Positions 6,145 to 11,806 of a stretch of 12,997 nt of DNA are shown one piece after another; position 1 is the stretch's first letter, and each line of letters begins with the position of its first letter. A program made the position numbers and the translations under genes. The stretch comes from an uncultured Eubacteriales bacterium (GTDB lineage Bacteria; Bacillota; Clostridia; Christensenellales; Borkfalkiaceae). The notes below the pieces were generated by a model. It was given only the letters and a program-made list of their open reading frames with translations. It did no database searches and was not told the origin of the DNA. The DNA lies in assembly GCA_949745625.1 (NCBI GenBank), contig CATJZR010000049.1, forward strand, positions 1-12,997, read 5' to 3'.

Positions 6145-7065
6145 ATGAAAACTTTACATTTAACACCCGATTGTGACGTGCAAAATGCCGTAAACGGGTC
6201 CGACGCCGACGTAATTTACCTTGCCGCGGGCGTTTATAATCAGAAAATAGAGATAACCCGCAGCAACGTAAAGCTTATAGGCGCGGGACGGGAAACGAAA
6301 ATAACCTACGGAGACTACGCAAAAAAAATTCACGCCGACGGTAAAGAATACAACACCTTCCGCACCTACACGCTGTGCGTGACGGGCGACAACGTACGCC
6401 TTGAAAATTTTACGGTGGAAAACTCGAACACCGCCCCGGAAACGGTGGGACAGTGCGTCGCGCTGTCGGTGCACGGCGACGGCTTCGTCGCCTGCGATAT
6501 GGACCTTGTTTCCACTCAGGACACGCTTTTTTTGTCGCCTTTCCCCGACGATTTGGTAACGAGATACCGCGGCTTTATCCCCCGCAATCAGCTTTACGGA
6601 GAGGGCGGCAACGTCCACCTTTTCAAAAACTGCCGTATAAGTGGAACGGTAGATTTTATTTTCGGCTGCGCCGAGGCTTACTTTTCGCACTGCGATATTA
6701 TTTCCCTGAAGGACGCGCGCGGAGTAGGCTACGTCGCCGCGCCCGCACACCCGCTTTATGCCAAGCGCGGATTTACCTTTACGAACTGCGCGTTCGTTTC
6801 CCGCGGGGCGGAGGACGGCAGCGTTTACCTTGCACGGCCGTGGCGCGACTACGGCAAGTGCGACTTTATAGGCTGCACCCTCGGCAAACATATTAACGCG
6901 GCGGCGTTCGATAAATGGAACGACACCGAGCGCGACAAAACCGCGCGCATGGGATATTACGGCATAGGCAAAGTCGAAGCCCCCTGGGCGACAAAGCTGA
7001 CCGAAAAGCAGGCTAACGACATTATAGCCGACTGCGCGCGGAAATTTAAAGCTGTTAATATATAA
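6145..7065 (+). CDS. Cytoplasmic pectinesterase (carbohydrate esterase family 8)
   Basis: Removes methyl groups from methyl-esterified (oligo)galacturonate, releasing methanol and leaving free acid. The 306 residues form one right-handed beta-helix domain. The catalytic set known from Erwinia PemA aligns with Q103 (GQCVAL), Q125 and D126 (QDTL), D170 (DFIFG) and R231 (LARPW, for the usual LGRPW). Between D126 and D170 there are 43 residues instead of about 20, an insertion containing SPFPDDLVTRYRGF. No signal peptide is present (MKTLHLTPDC start), so it should act inside the cell on imported oligomers. That fits the divergent importer and the nearby uxaC. The start has AGGGG six bases upstream. 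The gene ends at a strong terminator and is monocistronic. Confidence 0.94.
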   Translation: MKTLHLTPDCDVQNAVNGSDADVIYLAAGVYNQKIEITRSNVKLIGAGRETKITYGDYAKKIHADGKEYNTFRTYTLCVTGDNVRLENFTVENSNTAPETVGQCVALSVHGDGFVACDMDLVSTQDTLFLSPFPDDLVTRYRGFIPRNQLYGEGGNVHLFKNCRISGTVDFIFGCAEAYFSHCDIISLKDARGVGYVAAPAHPLYAKRGFTFTNCAFVSRGAEDGSVYLARPWRDYGKCDFIGCTLGKHINAAAFDKWNDTERDKTARMGYYGIGKVEAPWATKLTEKQANDIIADCARKFKAVNI

Positions 7066-7082
7066 AATTGTCGTAAAAAGTA

Positions 7083-7109
7083 ACCCGCGCGGCTTGCTGC
7101 CGCGCGGGT
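7083..7109. terminator. Bidirectional rho-independent terminator
   Basis: An 11-bp perfect GC-rich stem (ACCCGCGCGGC with GCCGCGCGGGT) with a TTGCT loop. T-rich tracts follow on both strands. It ends the pectinesterase transcript and the convergent zinc-ribbon gene. Confidence 0.92.
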
Positions 7110-7113
7110 GGTT

Positions 7114-8415
7114 TTATGCTTTTTTTCTTAGTGCTACGCCCACGCTCTCCACTGCAAGCGCAAGAGCGGAAAAGACGAGTATTACCACGGGAACAACGAA
7201 GCTCAGCCGTAAGTCCTCCTCGGCAATAACGTCGCACATAGCGTACATAAGCTCTATGGTGAACGCAAGATAGATTGCGGACAGCACTACCGACGCTATG
7301 CAAAGCCCCAGGCAACCCTTCCTGCCGTTTGCTATCGACGATAGCTTTCTGTATATCGTCACGCCTGCAACCGTCGCAAGCGCAATCGCCGCGGCGCCGC
7401 CGACCGTAGCGTAAATAATAATTTTATTCATCATCTCATCTTGCTCAACGGAAAGCAGCATTAGCTGCATAGACCCGAACGAGCCGACCGACATTCTGTC
7501 GGTAACCTGGGCGCCCAACGAAATAGAGCCCGAGGGCAGCGCAACCACAGAAACGATAACGACCGCCAGAACGGCAACCGCCGCGCTGACTACGTTAGTT
7601 GCTATCGCGCCGCAGATTGCCTTGATGTTAGAGGCCGCCGTAAACAGCACGCCCAGCCCGAGAAATATTCCGCCCGTTATAAGCCCCGCCTTAGTGGGCG
7701 CGGAAAACGCCACCTTTGCCAGATTGCTGCTCGCCGACGACAGTAAAAGCAACAGCGTTGCAAGCAACGCGTACGCAAGGAAGGTTGCCGTAGCGGGCGC
7801 AACTACGTTCGCTTGCTCCTTTTTGTAATACCGTTTGTACGCCTTGAAGCCCGTAAGCGCGGAGAGCGCAACCACGGCAAGTATACCCAGCGCGGAAATC
7901 ACCGTTCCGAGTACGACGGGGAAATATATCCCGAATTCGCGCGCCTCGCCTATAAACGACCAACTGAAAATTCCTTCAAGCGTGTTTACCATCTGCGCGG
8001 CGTCGTCGTAAGCGTTGCCGAAATAATAGTAAAGGGTGTTCGTTTCAACGCTGCGCCCCGCAACCTCGAGCGATACGCCCGCGGCGAAAGTAAACGCAAG
8101 CCCCATAACCGCAGCAATAATAACGCAAATTACACCCGCAAGCCCTATCCACCATTTCAGTTTTTCCACGGGTTCTGCATTTTTTTCACGTACCGACGCT
8201 CCGCACTGCGTACAGAACGCGCCCTCCGTCTCCGCTCCGCACTTATAGCACACCTTTTTACCGTCAAGCCGCATCCCGCACTCGGGGCAGAATTTTGCGT
8301 TCGGCTCGCGTTTCGCGCCGCAACGCGGGCAAACCGTATCGTCAACATACTTTTCGCCGCATTCGGGACAAAACTTGCCCTCGAACTCGTGCCCGCATTT
8401 TGAACATTTGTGCAT
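7114..8415 (-). CDS. Zinc-ribbon multi-pass membrane protein of unknown function
   Basis: The first 71 residues hold six CxxC knuckles (Cys 4/7, 16/19, 29/32, 43/46, 56/59, 68/71), enough for three consecutive zinc ribbons (CPxCG type). The rest of the 433-residue protein is a membrane domain with about seven or eight hydrophobic segments starting near residue 86. There are no enzyme motifs. The cytoplasmic zinc ribbons could bind nucleic acid, protein or simply metal; this cannot be told from sequence. The start is supported by AAGGAG about eight bases upstream. It is divergent from the TetR/ABC/FtsX operon and its promoter is interleaved with that of the TetR gene, which suggests linked regulation. 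Confidence 0.85.
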   Translation of the reverse strand: MHKCSKCGHEFEGKFCPECGEKYVDDTVCPRCGAKREPNAKFCPECGMRLDGKKVCYKCGAETEGAFCTQCGASVREKNAEPVEKLKWWIGLAGVICVIIAAVMGLAFTFAAGVSLEVAGRSVETNTLYYYFGNAYDDAAQMVNTLEGIFSWSFIGEAREFGIYFPVVLGTVISALGILAVVALSALTGFKAYKRYYKKEQANVVAPATATFLAYALLATLLLLLSSASSNLAKVAFSAPTKAGLITGGIFLGLGVLFTAASNIKAICGAIATNVVSAAVAVLAVVIVSVVALPSGSISLGAQVTDRMSVGSFGSMQLMLLSVEQDEMMNKIIIYATVGGAAAIALATVAGVTIYRKLSSIANGRKGCLGLCIASVVLSAIYLAFTIELMYAMCDVIAEEDLRLSFVVPVVILVFSALALAVESVGVALRKKA

Positions 8416-8448
8416 CTTTTCCTCTCCTTAAAATTTTTTATTTATTAT

Positions 8449-8477
8449 ATAATATAACTTAATGTTATAAATGTCAA
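8449..8477 (-). promoter_or_regulatory. Leftward promoter for the zinc-ribbon gene
   Basis: The minus strand has a perfect TTGACA (8472-8477), a 17-base spacer and TATTAT (8449-8454). Its -35 is seven bases from the -35 of the divergent TetR promoter. Confidence 0.7.
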
Positions 8478-8486
8478 TATTAAGTT
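8456..8486. promoter_or_regulatory. Inverted repeats over the divergent promoters
   Basis: AACTTAAT (8456-8463) and ATTAAGTT (8479-8486) form an 8-bp inverted repeat 31 bases across. A smaller one, TATAAC-TTAAT-GTTATA, lies at 8453-8469. Both overlap the leftward promoter and could be operator sites. AT-richness lowers certainty. Confidence 0.35.
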
Positions 8487-8513
8487 GACAAATAGTTTTT
8501 TGAGTGTTAATAT
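8485..8513 (+). promoter_or_regulatory. Rightward promoter for the TetR-ABC-FtsX operon
   Basis: Perfect TTGACA (8485-8490), a 17-base spacer and TAATAT (8508-8513). The predicted start near 8520 falls inside the TetR-type palindrome. Confidence 0.65.
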
Positions 8514-8514
8514 T

Positions 8515-8542
8515 AAAACACGTGTTGCAAAACAAGTGTTTT
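8515..8542. promoter_or_regulatory. Likely TetR operator, 28-bp palindrome
   Basis: The arms AAAACACGTGTT (8515-8526) and AACAAGTGTTTT (8531-8542) are complementary at 11 of 12 positions around a GCAA centre. It covers the predicted transcription start and ends exactly where the AGGAGG ribosome site of the regulator gene begins. Binding there would block the operon, so autorepression is the natural inference. Confidence 0.7.
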
Positions 8543-8552
8543 AGGAGGTATT

Positions 8553-9122
8553 ATGCCGCAGAAAGCAAAATTCAGCAGAGAAGAAATTATAAACACCGCC
8601 GTTAATGTGGTCGAAAGCGACGGTATTGCGGCGTTGACCGCACGCACGCTCGGAGAACGGTTAGGCTCGTCCGCAAGACCGATTTTTACGGTTTTCCACG
8701 GTATGGACGAAGTTATGCACGGCGTTACCCGCTATGCAAGCGCGCTTTACAAAAGCTACGTTGCCGAAGGGCTTGCGTCCTCGCCCGCGTTCAAGGGCGT
8801 AGGCACCGCATATATACGCTTTGCAAGCGAGCACCCCAAGTTGTTCAGGCTCTTGTTTATGAGTGAGCGCATCGATGTTCCAGATGCGGACAGCGTTCTG
8901 GGGATTATCGAGGAAAGCTACGACGAAATTTTACACTCTATTACGGACGGCTACGGCGTAGACGAGGCAACGGCAAAGCGGCTATACCTGCATTTGTGGA
9001 TTTACACCCACGGAATAGCGACGCTTACGGTAGATAAAACCTGTCGGTTCGGCGCAGAGGAAATTTCCGCACTGCTCACGGAGGTATTCAAGGGTCTGAT
9101 TAAAGGTGAAAAGTATGATTAA
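8553..9122 (+). CDS. TetR/AcrR-family transcriptional regulator
   Basis: A 189-residue repressor-type protein. The N-terminal DNA-binding domain covers roughly residues 8-55 (FSREEIINTAVNVVESDGI, then LTARTLGERLGSSARPIFTVF in the helix-turn-helix), followed by an all-helical ligand and dimer domain. AGGAGG lies four bases before the ATG. It is the first gene of a three-gene operon and its stop overlaps the ATPase start by eight bases (ATGATTAA), indicating translational coupling. Such regulator-plus-exporter sets usually respond to a compound handled by the transporter; the ligand is unknown here. Confidence 0.9.
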   Translation: MPQKAKFSREEIINTAVNVVESDGIAALTARTLGERLGSSARPIFTVFHGMDEVMHGVTRYASALYKSYVAEGLASSPAFKGVGTAYIRFASEHPKLFRLLFMSERIDVPDADSVLGIIEESYDEILHSITDGYGVDEATAKRLYLHLWIYTHGIATLTVDKTCRFGAEEISALLTEVFKGLIKGEKYD

Positions 9123-9795
9123 GGCGCAAAACGTAACCAAATCCTACGGCAAAACACAAGCTTTGAAGGACGTTTCCATTGAAATTGCCGACGGCGAATT
9201 TGCTGTAATTCTCGGCGCGTCGGGTTCGGGCAAGTCCACGCTTTTAAACGTGCTGTCGGGGCTTGAACGGGCGGACGGCGGCGTCGTTACGGCGGACGGC
9301 GAAAACCTGTCCGAGAAAAACGAAGCCGAGCGCACCGATTTCAGACGGCGCACGGTCGGGTTTATCTTTCAGCAATACTACCTACTGCCCCACCTCAACG
9401 TGCAAAACAACGTAAAAATGGGCGCGGCGCTTGCGGACAACAAGGACTATCTTGAAATTATAGCTTCACTCGGACTCGAGGATAAGCTGAAAGCAATGCC
9501 CAACGAGCTTTCGGGCGGACAGCAGCAGCGCGTATGTATCGCCCGCGCGCTTGCAAAGCGTCCCAAATATCTGTTTTTGGACGAACCTACTGGCGCGCTT
9601 GACGAGGCTACGGGACGCGAAGTGCTGGACTATATAATGCGCGAGCGGGCAAAGTCGGGCTGTACTATGATTATGGTCACACACAACCCCGCCATTGCCG
9701 AAACCGCAGAAAAGGTAATTAAAATGAACAGCGGCAAAATAGTGGAAGTAAGCAAAAACGCGCACCCCAAAACCGCTTACGAAATAGGGTGGTAA
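9115..9795 (+). CDS. ABC transporter ATP-binding protein (MacB/LolD-type)
   Basis: Hydrolyses ATP to drive the adjacent FtsX-type permease. All nucleotide-binding motifs are intact in 226 residues: Walker A GASGSGKST (34-42), Q-loop FQQYYLLPHLN (about 85-95), signature LSGGQ (132-136), Walker B YLFLDE (152-157) and H-loop His190 (VTHN). I prefer the ATG at 9115 (AAAGG eight bases upstream) over an in-frame GTG at 9106, which lies inside that ribosome site. The gene overlaps the TetR stop and is one base from the permease gene. The family is used for drug, peptide or lipoprotein extrusion, or for mechanotransmission, rather than nutrient import. Confidence 0.95.
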   Translation: MIKAQNVTKSYGKTQALKDVSIEIADGEFAVILGASGSGKSTLLNVLSGLERADGGVVTADGENLSEKNEAERTDFRRRTVGFIFQQYYLLPHLNVQNNVKMGAALADNKDYLEIIASLGLEDKLKAMPNELSGGQQQRVCIARALAKRPKYLFLDEPTGALDEATGREVLDYIMRERAKSGCTMIMVTHNPAIAETAEKVIKMNSGKIVEVSKNAHPKTAYEIGW

Positions 9796-9796
9796 T

Positions 9797-10924
9797 ATGA
9801 TAGCGTTAAAGGACGGACTGAAATTTTCCGGCGTGACGGTCGTATGCTTTTGCGCCGTCTTCGTGTGTACGTTTTTTATGAATTTCTACGCGGACGTTCT
9901 ACCGCTTAAAGAAAGCGTAAGCGCGGAGGCGCTGCCGCTGTATACGGCGCAGCTTGCCACGGCGAAAATGGTCTGCGGAATTACGGGCGGATTTCTGTCG
10001 GTAATAGCCGCGATAATGGTGGTTTTTTACATAAGGATATACGTTGACAGCCACCGCCGCGCGCTGGGCACGTTCAAGGCAATGGGCTATTCGAACGCAA
10101 AAATAGCCGCAAGCTTCCTCGTGTTCGGTGCGAGCGTATTAACCGGCTGCGCGCTCGGCTTCGGGCTGGGCTGGGCAATTATGCCGTTCATATACAAAGA
10201 GCTTGCCGTCGAGGGTATGGCGGAAATAACGCCGACCTTCCACGCCGCGCTGCCCGTATACCTGATAGTAGCTCCGACGGCGGTATTTACGGCCGTTGGG
10301 TACCTCTACGCGCTTGTGACGCTGCGCAAACCACCCCTCGAGCTTATGCGCGGAACCAAAAAGTTAAAGGTCAGGGCGCGCCGCTGCCGCAAGGACAGAC
10401 CCTTACTCGTAGAAATGTGTTTAAGCACGCTGTCCGCAAAAAAGATGCTTGCGTTTTTCGTCGCGTTCTCGTGCTTCTGCTTTTCTGCAATGGTGCAGAT
10501 GGGCGCTTCGATGCAAAGCCTTGCCGAGGGTACTATGGGCGCAATGATACTCGCTATCGGGCTGGTGCTTGCAGCGGTATCTATGATTATGGCAATGACC
10601 TCGCTGGTAAGAAGCAATGCGGCGAATATCGCCGTTATGCGCGCTATGGGCTTTTCCGCAAAGGAGCGGTTTGCGGCGGTTTTCCTCTGCTATATTCCCG
10701 TTGCCGTTATCGGCTTTGCACTGGGTACGGTTTACCAGTATATACTGCTGAAGATTATGATTAATCTCGTTTTCAGCGACGTTGCCGAAATACCGGAGTA
10801 CTCTTTCGACGTGCCGGCATTTTTTATAACGCTTGCGGCGTTCGCAATATGCTACGCCGCGATGTTTGCCTTTTTCCTGTACAAAGCCGACAAAGCAACT
10901 ATTAAAGAAACCTTTACGGAATAA
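9797..10924 (+). CDS. FtsX-type ABC transporter permease (half-size)
   Basis: Membrane partner of the upstream ATPase. The 375 residues hold about eight membrane segments in two four-helix-like halves. Each half contains the FtsX-family cytoplasmic signature: SHRRALGTFKAMGYSNAKI near residue 85 and SNAANIAVMRAMGFSAKERF near residue 275. There is no large extracellular domain; the loops after the first helices are short. That makes it much smaller than BceB (about 650 residues) and lacking the periplasmic-type domain of MacB. Start ATG follows the ATPase stop by one base with AGGGTGG just upstream. The operon ends at the terminator at 10929. Confidence 0.9.
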   Translation: MIALKDGLKFSGVTVVCFCAVFVCTFFMNFYADVLPLKESVSAEALPLYTAQLATAKMVCGITGGFLSVIAAIMVVFYIRIYVDSHRRALGTFKAMGYSNAKIAASFLVFGASVLTGCALGFGLGWAIMPFIYKELAVEGMAEITPTFHAALPVYLIVAPTAVFTAVGYLYALVTLRKPPLELMRGTKKLKVRARRCRKDRPLLVEMCLSTLSAKKMLAFFVAFSCFCFSAMVQMGASMQSLAEGTMGAMILAIGLVLAAVSMIMAMTSLVRSNAANIAVMRAMGFSAKERFAAVFLCYIPVAVIGFALGTVYQYILLKIMINLVFSDVAEIPEYSFDVPAFFITLAAFAICYAAMFAFFLYKADKATIKETFTE

Positions 10925-10928
10925 ACTT

Positions 10929-10952
10929 ATAGCCCGCCATTCGGCGGGCTAT
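10929..10952 (+). terminator. Rho-independent terminator after the FtsX-type gene
   Basis: A 10-bp perfect stem (ATAGCCCGCC with GGCGGGCTAT) with an ATTC loop, followed by TTCAATTTTTTT. Its right arm contains the stop codon of the convergent cysteine-rich gene. The minus-strand side has only a weak T tract (AAGTTTAT), so it may work mainly rightward. Confidence 0.88.
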
Positions 10953-11191
10953 TTCAATTTTTTTAATATTTCCGCAATATGTTCGGCATTGCTTACGGCA
11001 CAATCGAAATCCTTTTTGTCCGGCGGCAGGTCAACGCGTTCAAGAAATTGCCCGCAACGACATAACTGTTCGACGATTGCGTTTTTTACTTTACAAAATC
11101 CCTGACCGCTTCTGCTGAAACCATACAGGAATTTTTCATAATAAATTATATAATTTTCACAATTAAAACAGTATTCAGCTTTTTCCCGCAT
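10949..11191 (-). CDS. Small cysteine-rich protein B, unknown function
   Basis: An 80-residue protein with Cys at 8, 11, 33, 44, 46 and 64. No family was recognised. The CxxC-x21-C spacing is identical to that of the preceding gene's product, and the surrounding residues agree (CxNCxxY, then GxC), so the two look like diverged tandem duplicates. The Cys pattern suggests a metal (zinc or iron-sulfur) site, but this is inference. A GGAAGAG ribosome site precedes the ATG, and the gene overlaps the end of the upstream cysteine-rich gene by 17 bases, so they are co-translated. No signal peptide or membrane helix; the C-terminus is a Lys-rich helix (HIAEILKKLK). Confidence 0.7.
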   Translation of the reverse strand: MREKAEYCFNCENYIIYYEKFLYGFSRSGQGFCKVKNAIVEQLCRCGQFLERVDLPPDKKDFDCAVSNAEHIAEILKKLK

Positions 11192-11447
11192 CTTGCTCTT
11201 CCTGTAAAATTTGCCTTATTGCCGACAGTCTGAAAAATATACCCCTTAAAACACGAGCATTACTAAATTGATTACCGCCATAGCAATATTCGGAATTACT
11301 GCGCCATTCAGCGCAAGTATCGTCGCAGTCTTTTATCTGACGGTGTTTATAACAATTCCCTGCTCTTTCCTTATTAAAGTGCGTATCCTTTTTTGTATAT
11401 AGTGGTCTGTAATATCCGCAATTACCGCATATATTTTTTTCTTTCAT
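11175..11447 (-). CDS. Small cysteine-rich protein A, unknown function
   Basis: A 90-residue protein with Cys at 7, 10, 32, 41, 45 and 55. It opens with CGNCGYYRPLY, has GNCYKHRQIKDCDDTCAEW in the middle, and ends in an amphipathic helix (residues 63-85). Similar Cys-rich miniproteins occur in Clostridia and prophages as far as I recall, without known function. It is the first gene of a leftward pair, with a 30-base leader from a well-formed promoter that carries repressor-type palindromes. The ribosome site is weak (AAAAGA). Base composition is AT-richer than the flanking operons. Confidence 0.72.
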   Translation of the reverse strand: MKEKNICGNCGYYRPLYTKKDTHFNKERAGNCYKHRQIKDCDDTCAEWRSNSEYCYGGNQFSNARVLRGIFFRLSAIRQILQEEQDAGKS

Positions 11448-11463
11448 AATTTATATCTTTTGT

Positions 11464-11476
11464 GACCAATTTGGTC
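11464..11476. promoter_or_regulatory. Repressor operator O1 (GACCAATTTGGTC)
   Basis: Perfect 13-base palindrome around a central T. It lies at or just downstream of the predicted leftward transcription start (near 11477), a position expected to block the cysteine-rich pair. Confidence 0.85.
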
Positions 11477-11483
11477 TAAAATT

Positions 11484-11512
11484 ATTATATGACCAATTTG
11501 GTCAATAGTCAA
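11484..11512 (-). promoter_or_regulatory. Leftward promoter for the cysteine-rich gene pair
   Basis: On the minus strand TTGACT (11507-11512) and TATAAT (11484-11489) are separated by exactly 17 bases. Operator O2 fills the spacer, so repressor and RNA polymerase would compete directly. Confidence 0.8.
11491..11503. promoter_or_regulatory. Repressor operator O2 (GACCAATTTGGTC)
   Basis: Identical to O1, with centres 27 bases apart. It sits between the -35 and -10 of the leftward promoter. Confidence 0.87.
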
Positions 11513-11519
11513 GTGTTTT

Positions 11520-11532
11520 GTCCAATTTGGTC
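11520..11532. promoter_or_regulatory. Repressor operator O3 (GTCCAATTTGGTC)
   Basis: One mismatch from O1 and O2, with its centre 29 bases from that of O2. It abuts the rightward -10, so it likely mediates autoregulation of the repressor gene, perhaps with lower affinity. Confidence 0.82.
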
Positions 11533-11538
11533 TATAAT
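11533..11538 (+). promoter_or_regulatory. Rightward -10 box for the repressor gene
   Basis: Perfect TATAAT, but with no convincing -35 at 16-18 bases upstream. The predicted start near 11545 leaves a leader of only about 11 bases, with the AAGG ribosome site at its very 5' end. Confidence 0.55.
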
Positions 11539-11555
11539 TTTTTTAAGGTTAATCT

Positions 11556-11756
11556 ATGAAAGAAAGAATAAAAGAACTTCGTATTGAAAAAGGTTTAAAA
11601 TTAAAAGACGTTGCAGAATATTTAAACTTAAATGTGCGTACGGTTTATCGTTATGAGGACGGAACACGAGAACCGTCAATTTCAATTCTTATAAAGCTTT
11701 GTGATTTGTTTGATGTATCTGCCGATTACCTTATCGGTCGTACGGATAATTATTAA
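11556..11756 (+). CDS. Small XRE-family (Cro/CI-type) repressor
   Basis: The 66 residues are essentially one helix-turn-helix domain: IKELRIEKGLKLKDVAEYL, then LNVRTVYRYEDGTREPSI with the recognition helix, then the closing helices ending DVSADYLIGRTD. There is no sensor, protease or dimerisation domain. AAGG lies seven bases before the ATG. It is divergent from two small cysteine-rich genes, and three near-identical palindromes in the spacer fit a dimeric repressor controlling both directions, as in phage and mobile-element switches. Codon and base composition are AT-rich (one 60-base line in the gene counts 25% GC). The gene ends at a very strong terminator. Confidence 0.92.
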   Translation: MKERIKELRIEKGLKLKDVAEYLNLNVRTVYRYEDGTREPSISILIKLCDLFDVSADYLIGRTDNY

Positions 11757-11758
11757 AT

Positions 11759-11800
11759 AAAAAACACCCCCGAGCACACAAGCGCTCGGGGGTGTTTTTT
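11759..11800. terminator. Bidirectional rho-independent terminator
   Basis: A 17-bp perfect stem, AAAAAACACCCCCGAGC pairing with GCTCGGGGGTGTTTTTT, with an eight-base loop. A-tract and T-tract in the arms make it work in both directions. It ends the repressor gene rightward and the uronate isomerase gene leftward. Confidence 0.95.
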
Positions 11801-11806
11801 ATTAAA

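Noticed and set aside
6160..6891. Leftward 243-residue open frame
   Set aside because: Antisense of the pectinesterase, which has all its catalytic motifs.
9106..9114. GTG start at 9106 for the ATPase
   Set aside because: It overlaps the ribosome site used by ATG 9115, and ATPases of this family start just before the first beta strand as with 9115.
11556..11756. Antitoxin of a classical toxin-antitoxin pair
   Set aside because: The repressor alone fits, but the cysteine-rich partners match no toxin family I know and are divergent, not co-operonic. This is kept only as a hypothesis.
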